From Microthrixaceae bacterium (lineage in GTDB: Bacteria > Actinomycetota > Acidimicrobiia > Acidimicrobiales > Microtrichaceae), in the NCBI GenBank assembly GCA_023957995.1, contig JAMLGK010000007.1, positions 1 through 64,000 of the forward strand: 64,000 nucleotides of DNA. The letters are read 5' to 3'. Both the position numbers and the translations under genes were made by a program. Below the pieces are notes generated by a model. It saw nothing but the letters and a program-made list of their open reading frames with translations, ran no database searches and had not been told where the DNA came from. Shown here piece by piece: positions 33,153-41,757 of this stretch (the first letter of the stretch is position 1; each line of letters starts with the position of its first letter).

Positions 33153-34177
33153 TCAGGTTGTTGCTGGCCGCGGGCATCGGTGCTGCGGTCTCACTGATAG
33201 GTACCAAGCTCCTCATCACTGCGCTGACCCGGCGCCGTATCGGCCAACCCATTCACGAGGACGTGCCCGAGGGGCACACGGTGAAGGCGGGTACCCCGAC
33301 CATGGGGGGTCTGGCCATCGTCGCCGGTTGCGTTGCGGGCTACCTGGTCTCGGATCTCTATGACGGGGTGTTCACCTGGACCGGGCTCGTGACCGTTGCG
33401 GCGATCGCCGGTGCGGGAGTGGTCGGCTTCTTCGACGACTGGCTCAAGATCTCGCGCGAGCGGAACCTGGGTCTCAACAAGCGGGCCAAGATGATCGGCC
33501 TGCTCGTGGTTGCGGTGGGTTTCGCGTTGCTGATGCTCTGGTTGACCAACGTCCACACCAGCATCAGCTTCACCCGGTGGGACGACATGGGACTGACCCT
33601 CGGCAAGGGGGTCTGGGCCGTCTGGGCCGTGCTGCTGATCCTGGGCTCCGCCAATGCCGTGAACCTGACCGACGGACTCGATGGCCTGGCCGCCGGTTCC
33701 GGCGCGCTGGTCTTCGCCGCCTATGTGTTCATCGGCTACTGGATCTTCCGCCATCCGTCATACGGCATCTCGGTGGGACTGGATCTGGCCGTCGTGGCCG
33801 CGGCCATGATGGGGGCGTGCGCCGGGTTCCTGTGGTGGAACGCGGCACCGGCGCGGATCTTCATGGGTGACACCGGCTCGCTGGCGATCGGAACCGCGCT
33901 CGCTGCCCTGGCGCTGTCCTCGTCGACCGCACTGTTGTTGCCCGTGCTGGCGGCGGTGTTCGTGGTGGAGACCCTTTCGGTGATCATCCAGGTGGCAGGG
34001 TTCCGCGCCACCGGGAAACGGGTTTTCCGGATGGCCCCCATCCATCACCACTTCGAACTGGCAGGTTGGCCGGAGACCACGGTCATCATCCGCCTGTGGA
34101 TGATCACCGGCGCCTGCACGGCTCTCGGGATGGCGCTGTTCTACCGGGAGTTCCTGCGTGCCGGAGGGCTTGACTGA
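33149..34177 (+). CDS. mraY: Phospho-MurNAc-pentapeptide translocase
   Basis: MraY transfers phospho-MurNAc-pentapeptide to undecaprenyl phosphate, giving lipid I at the inner face of the membrane. A 342-residue polytopic protein with ~10 TM segments and the family motifs KAGTPTMGGLAI, FFDDWLKI, NLTDGLDGLAAG, FMGDTGSLAIG and MAPIHHHFEL. The Asp residues and the HHH loop form the Mg/UDP site. GTG start in a GTGA overlap with murE. Confidence 0.97.
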   Translation: MIRLLLAAGIGAAVSLIGTKLLITALTRRRIGQPIHEDVPEGHTVKAGTPTMGGLAIVAGCVAGYLVSDLYDGVFTWTGLVTVAAIAGAGVVGFFDDWLKISRERNLGLNKRAKMIGLLVVAVGFALLMLWLTNVHTSISFTRWDDMGLTLGKGVWAVWAVLLILGSANAVNLTDGLDGLAAGSGALVFAAYVFIGYWIFRHPSYGISVGLDLAVVAAAMMGACAGFLWWNAAPARIFMGDTGSLAIGTALAALALSSSTALLLPVLAAVFVVETLSVIIQVAGFRATGKRVFRMAPIHHHFELAGWPETTVIIRLWMITGACTALGMALFYREFLRAGGLD

Positions 34178-35606
34178 CGTGCCCCCGGAACGCGGAACAC
34201 ACCTCTCGGGTCGGAGCGACCCGGGTCCTGATAGCTCGTTGATCCCGGAGCGGGTTGCGCTCGTGGGCATGGGGGTGACCAACCGAGCCGTGGCGCGGGC
34301 TCTCGTGGCCCGTGGCCATGACGTGGTGGGCACGGACGACGGTGGCTCCGCGGGTGCGGAGCTGGCCGAGGAACTCGGCTTCGAGTTCTTCGCACAGCCC
34401 GACGCCCCGACCCTGGCCGGCGTGTTGGGTCGCAGCGGCGCGTACGTGGCCACGCCCGGACTGGCCGACTCGCATCCGGTGTTCGAGCTGGCGCGCGAGC
34501 TGCAGATCCCCGGGCTGAGCGAGTTCGACCTCGCCGCCGCCTGGGACCAGAGGGCGCTGCTCGCTGTCACGGGTACCAACGGCAAGACCACGGTGGCCAT
34601 GCTGACCGAGGCGATGCTCGAGAGGTGTGGAATCGCCACCGCAGCGGTCGGAAACCTTGATGTGCCACTGGTGAACGCCATCGACGATCCGCGTCCGAGC
34701 TGCTTCGTGGTCGAGGCGTCGTCGTTCCGGCTCGCGCGCAGCGCCCACTTCTCACCGCGCGTGGGCACGTGGTTGAACTTCTCACCCGATCACCTCGACG
34801 TGCACCGCGACCTGCAGGCCTATCGCCGGGCCAAGGAGCGCATATGGCTGGAGCAGGATCCCGGTTCGACGGCCGTGCACAACTCCGAGGATCCGATCGT
34901 GTCCGCCGCCGCAGCCGAGATCGTGGCGGGCCGCGACGGCGTGAGGTCGTTGTCGTTCGCGCTGGCGAGCTCCGTCGAGGGCAGAACGGTCGACTTCCAC
35001 GAGAGTGGGGGAGTGCTCTTCGGTCCCGACGGCACCGAGCTGCTCGGAGTGTCGGATCTGTGGAGCAACCTGCCCCACGACCGACGCAACGTGTTGGCCG
35101 CAGCGGCGACCGCATGGGCCGGAGGTGCGGAACCAGAAGGGATCGCGCAGGCAGCCGCGGAGTTCAGCGGCCTGCCCCACCGGGTTCAGTTGGTGGGGGA
35201 GTCGGACGGCGTGAGGTTCTTCGACGACTCCAAGGCCACCACCCCGCACGCCACCCTGTCGGCCCTCGAGGGGTTCGATCGGGTCGTGCTGATCGCCGGT
35301 GGTCGCAACAAGGGCCTGGATCTCTCCGAGATGCACTCGGCGGAAAACGTGGTGGCGGTGGTCGGCATCGGTGAGGCAGCGGGTGATGTGCTCGCCGGCT
35401 TCGGGCGGGTGCCGGCAGAGGAAGCTGATTCGATGGCTGTCGCGGTCCGCCGCGCCGCAGATCTGGCCGTCGGTGGCGACGTCGTGTTGCTGTCCCCCGG
35501 GTGCGCGTCGTTCGACTGGTATGGCTCCTACGGGGAGCGCGGTGACGACTTCGCGAGCGAGGTCCGGAATCTGGTGGCGGACGGCGAACGGCGGAGCAGG
35601 TCGTGA
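34158..35606 (+). CDS. murD: UDP-MurNAc-L-alanine:D-glutamate ligase
   Basis: A 482-residue Mur ligase that adds D-Glu to UDP-MurNAc-L-Ala. It shows an N-terminal UDP-binding Rossmann part (VALVGMGVTNRAVARALVAR), P-loop VTGTNGKTTVAML, EASSFRLARS and NFSPDHLDVH, with RFFDDSKATTPHATLSAL and LIAGGRNKGLDL in the C-terminal domain. GTG 34158 has GGGAG 6 nt upstream and overlaps mraY by 20 nt; GTG 34179 is an alternative. The stop overlaps ftsW (GTGA). Confidence 0.95.
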   Translation: MPEGLTDVPPERGTHLSGRSDPGPDSSLIPERVALVGMGVTNRAVARALVARGHDVVGTDDGGSAGAELAEELGFEFFAQPDAPTLAGVLGRSGAYVATPGLADSHPVFELARELQIPGLSEFDLAAAWDQRALLAVTGTNGKTTVAMLTEAMLERCGIATAAVGNLDVPLVNAIDDPRPSCFVVEASSFRLARSAHFSPRVGTWLNFSPDHLDVHRDLQAYRRAKERIWLEQDPGSTAVHNSEDPIVSAAAAEIVAGRDGVRSLSFALASSVEGRTVDFHESGGVLFGPDGTELLGVSDLWSNLPHDRRNVLAAAATAWAGGAEPEGIAQAAAEFSGLPHRVQLVGESDGVRFFDDSKATTPHATLSALEGFDRVVLIAGGRNKGLDLSEMHSAENVVAVVGIGEAAGDVLAGFGRVPAEEADSMAVAVRRAADLAVGGDVVLLSPGCASFDWYGSYGERGDDFASEVRNLVADGERRSRS

Positions 35607-36901
35607 GCGCGGCTCCCGATCGGCGCCGTGGCGCGGGCCGGAGCGGCTCCCGACGCGCACCTGCCAAGCCGGCCGGCAAGGGCTCCGCACGCGGTGGTTC
35701 GGCTGGACGCGGTGGTTCGGCCGGACGCGGTGGTTCGGCCGGACGCGCTGGACGCAACCTCCAACGTCCCGCGGAACAGACGGTTCTCTTCTGGGCCCTC
35801 TCACTCCTGTTGGGCCTCGGAGCGGTGATGGTGTACTCGGCGTCGTCGGTCACCGCTCAGCGGACGAGCGGCAACACCTGGTCGGTGGTGGCGCGGCATT
35901 CGGTCTACATGGCCATCGGACTGGCCCTGCTGTTCGGGGCATCGCGGATCCCCATCTGGGTCTGGCGCCAACGGCTCACCCCGATCCTGCTGGTGCTGTC
36001 CTTCGCCGGTCTGGTGCTGGTGGCGATCCCCGGAATGCCCCTGGCGAGCGAGGTGAACGGCGCCAACCGGTGGTTGCGGGTCGGCCCGCTCGGATTTCAG
36101 CCCTCGGAGCTGGCCAAGCTCGCTCTGGTGCTCTGGCTCGCACAGTTCCTGGTGACCAACCGTGACCGAATCGAGGAGTGGTCGGTGTTGAAGCGGGCGG
36201 CGATGGTGGCCGCACCGCTCTGCGGACTCGTGCTGGTGGGCGACGATCTGGGGACCACTCTGCTGCTGGGAGTCATCTTCGCCGTGTTGTGGTTCCTCAG
36301 CGGCGCCCCGCTGCGACAGCTGGCTGCCGTCGGCGGTGCGATGTTGGGGGTCGGCCTGATAGCGGTCACCTACCTGGAGGGGTTCCGGGTGCAGCGGGTG
36401 TTGGCCTATCTCTCCCCCCAGGACCATGCAGACGGAGCCGGCTACCAGACCCTGCAGTCCCAGATCGGCTTTGCGTCCGGTGGTCTCTGGGGCCGCGGAC
36501 CCGGTGCATCGAAGGCCAAGTGGGGATTCCTGCCCGAGGCCCACACCGACTTCATCCTCGCGGTGATCGGCGAGGAGCTCGGGCTGATCGGAACCATCGT
36601 GATCATCGGGTCCCTCACAGCGGTCGTGGGGGCGGGCATCGCGATCGGGCTGAGAACCGAGGACCGGTTCGCCAGGTTGGTGGCCTTCGGTATCTCCACC
36701 TGGCTGGGCGTGCAGGCACTGGTGAACGTGGGGGTGGCGGTCGGAGCGCTTCCGACCAAGGGGATCCCGCTGCCGTTCGTGTCCTCGGGCGGTACCTCGA
36801 TGATCGTGTCACTGATGGCGATCGGAGTGCTGTGGTCGATCTCGCGCAGCGGCAGCAGTTCGTCCCGAATGCGTGCGCCCCGGCCGGCGCGTGCACGGTG
36901 A
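35603..36901 (+). CDS. ftsW: Septal glycan polymerase FtsW (SEDS)
   Basis: A 432-residue SEDS glycosyltransferase that polymerises lipid II at the septum together with FtsI. About ten TM segments; signatures LGFQPSELAKLALVLWLA, LPEAHTDFILAVIGEELGLI and GIPLPFVSSGGTSM. The first ~55 residues are a cytoplasmic, Arg/Gly/Ser-rich tail containing three copies of a GGSAGR-type hexapeptide. The C-terminus is short and basic. GTG start overlaps murD; the stop overlaps murG (GTGA). Confidence 0.95.
   Translation: MSAAPDRRRGAGRSGSRRAPAKPAGKGSARGGSAGRGGSAGRGGSAGRAGRNLQRPAEQTVLFWALSLLLGLGAVMVYSASSVTAQRTSGNTWSVVARHSVYMAIGLALLFGASRIPIWVWRQRLTPILLVLSFAGLVLVAIPGMPLASEVNGANRWLRVGPLGFQPSELAKLALVLWLAQFLVTNRDRIEEWSVLKRAAMVAAPLCGLVLVGDDLGTTLLLGVIFAVLWFLSGAPLRQLAAVGGAMLGVGLIAVTYLEGFRVQRVLAYLSPQDHADGAGYQTLQSQIGFASGGLWGRGPGASKAKWGFLPEAHTDFILAVIGEELGLIGTIVIIGSLTAVVGAGIAIGLRTEDRFARLVAFGISTWLGVQALVNVGVAVGALPTKGIPLPFVSSGGTSMIVSLMAIGVLWSISRSGSSSSRMRAPRPARAR
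35696..35749 (+). repeat. 18-nt tandem repeat x3 in ftsW
   Basis: Three 18-nt units (GGTTCGG-N-TGGACGCGGT type) encode repeated Gly-Ser-Ala-Gly-Arg-Gly at residues ~32-49 of FtsW. The units are nearly identical, suggesting recent expansion. Confidence 0.85.
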
Positions 36902-38043
36902 GCGCCGAGGCACCCGACGCGCAGGAGGGTGGGCCCGAAGCACCGACCTACCTCGTGGCGGGGGGCGGCACCGCTGGTCACCTGCTCCCTGGCATCTCGG
37001 TCGCTGACGAGCTGGTCGCCAGGGGTGTGCCAAGGGGTCACATCACCTTCGTGGGTTCGGAGCGCGGACCGGAGTCCGAGATCGTTCCGGCGGCCGGATT
37101 CGAGGTCGAACTGCTTCCGGGTCGCGGAATACAACGTCGCATCTCGCTGCAGAACCTGGTGTCGATGTTCGACCTGATGCGGGCGATGGTGGCGGGAATC
37201 GGAATCGTCCGGCGCCGTCGACCTTCCGCAGTGCTGGTGCTCGGCGGATATGCGTCGCTCGCGTGCGCTGTGGGAGCTGTGATCTGGAGGGTCCCGATCA
37301 TCGTGGCCGACCAGAATGCAAGGGCGGGAGCGGTGAACCGTCTCGCCTCCCGCTTCGCGAAGGCGTGCGCGGTGCCGTTCGCCTCCACGGACCTGCCACG
37401 GGCCACCGTGACCGGGAACCCGGTTCGGCCCGAGTTCCTCGAGCGTGCGGCCGAGCGCGACCCTGCAGGGGCACGGCGCACGCTCGGGTTGCCGAACGAC
37501 GGGCCGGTGGTGGCGGTCTTCGCCGGCTCGCTGGGAGCCCGGCGCATCAACAACGCCGTCTGGGGGGCACTCGGGGGATCGCTCGAACTGTGCGACGGGC
37601 ACGTCACGGTTCACCACGTGATCGGCGCGCGCGACTGGGAATCCCGCCCGGAGGTTCCTGATACGGGTCCGGCGGTCGACTACCGCCCCGTGCGCTACGA
37701 GGACCGCATGGCGGAGTTGATGGACGCCGCCGATCTGGTGGTGTGCCGCGCGGGGGGCACCACGGTGGCCGAACTCGCAGTGATGGGAACCCCCTCGATC
37801 CTGGTTCCCCTTCCGATAGCCACCAGGGACCACCAGAGCGCCAACGCGGCCGAACTCGTGTCCGTGGGAGCTGCGGTTGCAGTACCCGACGATCAGATGG
37901 ACCCGATGCGTTTCGCCGCGGAGGTCTCCGCGCTCCTGTCGGACAGGTCGCGTCTGGAGGCCATGGGAGAGGCAGCTCTCGGAGCGGGACACCCCCGGGC
38001 AGCAGCGGCGGTGGTCGACCTGTTGGAGCGTCATGGCCGCTGA
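36898..38043 (+). CDS. murG: Lipid II synthase MurG
   Basis: A 381-residue GT-B glycosyltransferase that adds GlcNAc to lipid I. G-loops VAGGGTAGHLLPGI and VFAGSLGARRINN, plus the UDP-GlcNAc site CRAGGTTVAELAVMGTPSIL and LPIATRDHQSANA. GTG 36898 overlaps the ftsW stop (GTGA), giving a ~20-residue acidic leader before the first strand. The 3' end overlaps murC by 11 nt. Confidence 0.96.
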   Translation: MSAEAPDAQEGGPEAPTYLVAGGGTAGHLLPGISVADELVARGVPRGHITFVGSERGPESEIVPAAGFEVELLPGRGIQRRISLQNLVSMFDLMRAMVAGIGIVRRRRPSAVLVLGGYASLACAVGAVIWRVPIIVADQNARAGAVNRLASRFAKACAVPFASTDLPRATVTGNPVRPEFLERAAERDPAGARRTLGLPNDGPVVAVFAGSLGARRINNAVWGALGGSLELCDGHVTVHHVIGARDWESRPEVPDTGPAVDYRPVRYEDRMAELMDAADLVVCRAGGTTVAELAVMGTPSILVPLPIATRDHQSANAAELVSVGAAVAVPDDQMDPMRFAAEVSALLSDRSRLEAMGEAALGAGHPRAAAAVVDLLERHGR

Positions 38044-39448
38044 CGCCGTCCCCCCGCTCGATGAACCGCGGAGGATCCACGTCGTCGCTGTCGGTGGAGC
38101 CGGCATGAGCGCGATCGCCCGGGTGCTGGTCGAGGCCGGTCACGACGTGAGCGGCTCGGACGCGGTCGCTGGACCGCGCCTCGCTCCTCTGGCCGAACTC
38201 GGGGTGCACATCTCGGTGGGTCACGAGGCCGCCAACGTGGCCGGGGTCGACGCGGTGGTCGTCTCGACCGCGGTGAGCGAGGACAACGTCGAGGTGATCG
38301 CAGCCCGGAAGGCAGGCACAGGGGTCTTCACGCGCCGTGAGTTCCTGCCCGCGCTGGCCCGACAGCAACCGCTGCTGTCGGTTTCGGGTACCCACGGCAA
38401 GACCACCACCTCGTCGATGCTGGCTGTCGCTCTCAGGGGTGCCGGCGTTTCGATCTCCTGGTTGATCGGAGCCGACGTTCCCGCGCTGGGCGCCGCTGCG
38501 GCCCACCACGACGGCCCCTACCTGGTGCTGGAGGCCGACGAGAGCGACGGTTCGTTCCTGGCGGAGCCCCGAGCGGGGGCACTGGTGACCAACCTCGAGT
38601 CCGACCACCTCGAGTTCTGGGGAGACTGGGAGGCGCTGCGGATGGCCTTCGTGGACTTCGTGGCGAAGACCGCCGGGCCCGTCGTGCTGTGCGCGGACGA
38701 CCCGGGCTCCGCCGGACTGCTGGAGTCCGCCGGCCGCGACGATGTGATCACCTACGGCACCACCGAGGACTCAGACGTGCGCATGGTCGGGTTGAGCGAG
38801 GATCGTCACGGCAGTCATTTCGACATCGTCACCGTCGAATCCACCCACCGGGTCTCACTTCCGATGCCGGGTCGGCACAACGCGCTCAACGCCACCGGTG
38901 CGATCGCGCTCGTCGGGGCGCTCGGGCACGATGTCCCGGCGGCCATAGCGGCGCTCGGATCCCACAGCGGAGTGCACCGCCGATTCGAGACGCGGGGCAT
39001 CAGCGCGGGTGTGGAAGTGCTCGACGACTACGCGCACCTGCCCACGGAGGTCGAGGCGACCCTCGGAGCGGCGAAGTCGCGGGCGAGCGGTCGGGTGGTA
39101 GCGGTGTTCCAGCCGCACCGGTACTCACGCACCCAGTCCCTCGGCACCTCCTTCGGCGGGAGCTTCGCTGCCGCGGATGTGGTTGTCATCACCGAGATCT
39201 TCCCTGCTGGGGAACAGCCGCGTCCCGGTGTGAGCGGCCGCGTGGTGCACGAAGCGATCGAATCCCGGCACCCCGGGGAGGTGCACTGGGCGGAGACGCT
39301 CCAGGACGCGGCGGAGCTGTTGTTGGAGCTGCTCGGGCCCGGCGACACCCTCGTGACGGTAGGAGCGGGCGATGTCCGCGAAGTGGGTGACCTGGTGCTG
39401 GGAGGTCTCGAACAGCGCGAGGCCCCGCCGGACGAGGATCCGTTGTGA
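38033..39448 (+). CDS. murC: UDP-MurNAc:L-alanine ligase
   Basis: A 471-residue Mur ligase that adds L-Ala to UDP-MurNAc. VVAVGGAGMSAIARVLVEAG is the N-terminal UDP-binding loop, SGTHGKTTTSSML the P-loop (His in place of Asn, as usual in MurC), EADESDGSF, DDYAHLPTEVEATL and FQPHRYSRTQ. ATG 38033 has GGAG 5 nt upstream and lies inside the murG end. The stop overlaps murB (GTGA). Confidence 0.96.
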   Translation: MAADAVPPLDEPRRIHVVAVGGAGMSAIARVLVEAGHDVSGSDAVAGPRLAPLAELGVHISVGHEAANVAGVDAVVVSTAVSEDNVEVIAARKAGTGVFTRREFLPALARQQPLLSVSGTHGKTTTSSMLAVALRGAGVSISWLIGADVPALGAAAAHHDGPYLVLEADESDGSFLAEPRAGALVTNLESDHLEFWGDWEALRMAFVDFVAKTAGPVVLCADDPGSAGLLESAGRDDVITYGTTEDSDVRMVGLSEDRHGSHFDIVTVESTHRVSLPMPGRHNALNATGAIALVGALGHDVPAAIAALGSHSGVHRRFETRGISAGVEVLDDYAHLPTEVEATLGAAKSRASGRVVAVFQPHRYSRTQSLGTSFGGSFAAADVVVITEIFPAGEQPRPGVSGRVVHEAIESRHPGEVHWAETLQDAAELLLELLGPGDTLVTVGAGDVREVGDLVLGGLEQREAPPDEDPL

Positions 39449-40404
39449 CCGCCGGATCGCCCGTGCAGGGCTGGTCCGGAGAGGACCCCGGCTGGACCGT
39501 CGTGGTCGATGAGGCGCTGCACTTCCTCGGTGACAGGTTGCGTTCCGACGAACCACTGGCTCCCCTCTGCACCTACCGGGTGGGTGGCGCGGCCCGCAGG
39601 TTCGTGGAGGTGCGCGACGCCGAGGAGCTCGCGATGGTGGTGGCCGCGCTCGCCGGGGCTGCGCTGGGAGGGCGTGCCGCGGTGGTCGGTCGTGGATCCA
39701 ACCTGCTGGTGGCCGACCGGGGGTTCGACGGTGTGGTGATCCGACTGGGCGAGCACTTCGCGAAGGTGGAGGTCGCAGGCACGGGCGTCGTCAGCGGTGC
39801 GGCCGCCAGCCTGCCCGTCGTGGCGAGGAGAACCGTGGCCGAGGGGCTCTCCGGGTTCGAATGGGCGGTCGGCGTTCCGGGTTCGATGGGCGGCGCCGTG
39901 GTGATGAATGCCGGAGGCCACGGATCCGACATGAGAGCGGTGGTGTCCGGGGTCCGCGTGCACGACCTCCTGAGCGGAGAGACTCGCGACATGCCGTCCT
40001 CCGAGCTGGATTTCGCATACCGGCATTCGGCCATCGGTCCGCACCAGATCGTCAGCAGGGTCGAACTGGCCCTCGAACCCGGTGAGCGGGAGCGCGGCGA
40101 GCAACTGTTGTCCGAGATCGTGCGCTGGCGCCGCGAGAACCAACCGGGTGGGCCCAACGCCGGCTCGGTGTTCACCAATCCGCCGGGCGACTCCGCTGGT
40201 CGCCTGATAGACGAGGCCGGCTGCAAGGGTCTGCGGGTCGGTACCGCCGAGGTGTCCGCCAAGCACGCCAACTTCATCCAGGCGGACCGTGACGGATCGG
40301 CTGACGATGTGCTGGCGCTGATGGACGAAGTGGTCGAGCGGGTGCGGCAGGCCAGTGGGGTCACGCTGCAGGCCGAGACCCGACTGCTGGGGTTCGCCAG
40401 ATGA
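39445..40404 (+). CDS. murB: UDP-N-acetylenolpyruvoylglucosamine reductase
   Basis: MurB reduces UDP-GlcNAc-enolpyruvate to UDP-MurNAc using FAD and NADPH. A 319-residue protein with TYRVGGAARRFVEV and VGRGSNLLVADRGFDG (FAD site), FEWAVGVPGSMGGAVVMNAGG-type block, the proton-donor Ser in NAGSVFTNPPGDSAG, and KHANFIQADRDGSADDV. It belongs to the type I-like short forms with a C-terminal domain present. GTG start in a GTGA overlap; the stop overlaps ftsQ (ATGA). Confidence 0.95.
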   Translation: MTAGSPVQGWSGEDPGWTVVVDEALHFLGDRLRSDEPLAPLCTYRVGGAARRFVEVRDAEELAMVVAALAGAALGGRAAVVGRGSNLLVADRGFDGVVIRLGEHFAKVEVAGTGVVSGAAASLPVVARRTVAEGLSGFEWAVGVPGSMGGAVVMNAGGHGSDMRAVVSGVRVHDLLSGETRDMPSSELDFAYRHSAIGPHQIVSRVELALEPGERERGEQLLSEIVRWRRENQPGGPNAGSVFTNPPGDSAGRLIDEAGCKGLRVGTAEVSAKHANFIQADRDGSADDVLALMDEVVERVRQASGVTLQAETRLLGFAR

Positions 40405-41609
40405 CCGACACCAGGCCCAGGCGCCCGATCGCCACCGAACCGGCGCGTCCGCCGCGCTCGCGACCGGTGTTCAGGGGCATGCGCCGCCCTCGCTGGACCC
40501 GCAGGGCTGCCGAGAGGCTCTCTCGGTTCCATCTGCCGTCGGTACCCGCTTTTCTCCGGCGCGGGACGATCGACCTCCGCGGGTCCGCTCGGGATGCGAC
40601 CCTGCGGGGTACGGCGCCGGCCACCGACCGGCCTCGGGACATCCGGCAGCGGAGCGCGCCGCCTGTTCACCCCCGGATCGCGCAGCGTCGTGCCGAGGTG
40701 GCGGGTACGCCGCCGCAGATGCCCTCGGGCCCACCGTCGGCGAAGTCCGCCGGTGGCGCAGTTGCGAACGCTCCCGGTTGGCGCGAGCGCGTGTCGTGGG
40801 GTCGGGCGCTTCGTTGGGGGCTGTTGTCGGTGGCCCTCGTCGGTACCGCGGCGGCGGGGCTTCTGTTCTCGCCGCTGGCCGACCTGGACGAGCTCAGGGT
40901 GCAGGGCGTCACCGATGAACCGGCGGAGCTGGTCCGCGAGGCCTCGGGTCTCACTCCGGGGACGGCGATGTTCGGGATCAGGCCGCGCGATGTGCGCGAC
41001 CGACTCGAGTCGCTCGGCTGGGTCGCCCATGCCGATGTCTCGGTTCGCTGGCCCGGAACGGTGTCTGTCGCGGTCACGCCCGAGCGACCGGTCGGGGTGG
41101 TCGTCGACGGCGGTGACGGCGGATCCACCACCGCGCCCGTTCTGCTCACCTCGAGCGGCGAGCTCCTCGATGCCGAGTCGGCCGGACCGTTGATCGGATT
41201 CGCTCCGGCGCTGCCGGATCTGGAACTGGATCCGAGCGACGCCGCGGGCCTGTCGACGGCGGTCCAGGTACTCGAGCAGCTCCGTAGCTCCACCACGGTC
41301 CCGCTCCGTTCGATCGCGCTCGAGGGAGATTCGGCCGTCGTCCTCAAGCTCGATCCGGATCTTCTGCCCGGCTCCAACCCGGAATCCGCGAGCTCGACGG
41401 ACACCGCTCCGATCGAGGTCGACATGGGCGATTCCGGTGACCTCCCGGCGAAGTCCCTGGCGGTGGAATCGGTTCTCTCGGGGGCGGTCGAGAGGGCGTG
41501 CATGCAACGGATCGATGTGTCGGTTCCGACCCGGGTGACCATCCGGCGGACCCCCGGATGTACGATGCCCGGCGGCGAGAGCGATGCAGAGCCCGAGCAG
41601 AATCGTTGA
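40401..41609 (+). CDS. ftsQ: Division protein FtsQ with long basic N-terminus
   Basis: A 402-residue bitopic protein. A cytoplasmic region of ~135 residues, very rich in Arg and Pro, is followed by one TM at ~138-158, then a POTRA domain (LDELRVQGVTDEPAELVREA, then ASGLTPGTAMFGI) and the FtsQ beta region (LGWVAHADVSVRWPGTVSVAV, then TPERPVGVVV). FtsQ is the scaffold of the FtsQLB complex. The cytoplasmic part is far longer than the ~25-100 residues of most FtsQ proteins. Last gene of the overlapping dcw run; a strong hairpin follows. Confidence 0.9.
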   Translation: MTDTRPRRPIATEPARPPRSRPVFRGMRRPRWTRRAAERLSRFHLPSVPAFLRRGTIDLRGSARDATLRGTAPATDRPRDIRQRSAPPVHPRIAQRRAEVAGTPPQMPSGPPSAKSAGGAVANAPGWRERVSWGRALRWGLLSVALVGTAAAGLLFSPLADLDELRVQGVTDEPAELVREASGLTPGTAMFGIRPRDVRDRLESLGWVAHADVSVRWPGTVSVAVTPERPVGVVVDGGDGGSTTAPVLLTSSGELLDAESAGPLIGFAPALPDLELDPSDAAGLSTAVQVLEQLRSSTTVPLRSIALEGDSAVVLKLDPDLLPGSNPESASSTDTAPIEVDMGDSGDLPAKSLAVESVLSGAVERACMQRIDVSVPTRVTIRRTPGCTMPGGESDAEPEQNR

Positions 41610-41642
41610 ATGGACCACTGAACGGTCGTAACCTCGGGCGAA

Positions 41643-41679
41643 CCCCGTCGATCCACGCGGCACGGTCGCGTGGATGGGG
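41643..41679 (+). terminator. Strong hairpin between ftsQ and ftsZ
   Basis: ATCCACGCG (41651-41659), 7-nt loop, CGCGTGGAT (41667-41675): a perfect 9-bp stem. CCCC (41643-41646) can extend it with GGGG (41676-41679) past a 4-nt bulge. No U-tract. It may act as a partial terminator or as an mRNA-end stabiliser at the boundary of the murein operon. Confidence 0.55.
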
Positions 41680-41757
41680 GTATCGATCTCGACCTCTACG
41701 CAAACCTAAACCCAGCCCTAGACCTCAACCAGAGCATCAGCCGTCGGAGGCACCTGC

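Noticed and set aside
39573..41663. 696-codon minus-strand frame across murB and ftsQ
   Set aside because: Spans two recognised plus-strand genes with overlapping junctions; Arg/Pro/Ser-rich with no motif.
41676..41757. A riboswitch or leader peptide upstream of ftsZ
   Set aside because: Only a simple hairpin and an AC-rich stretch are visible; no conserved riboswitch core or short coding frame stands out.
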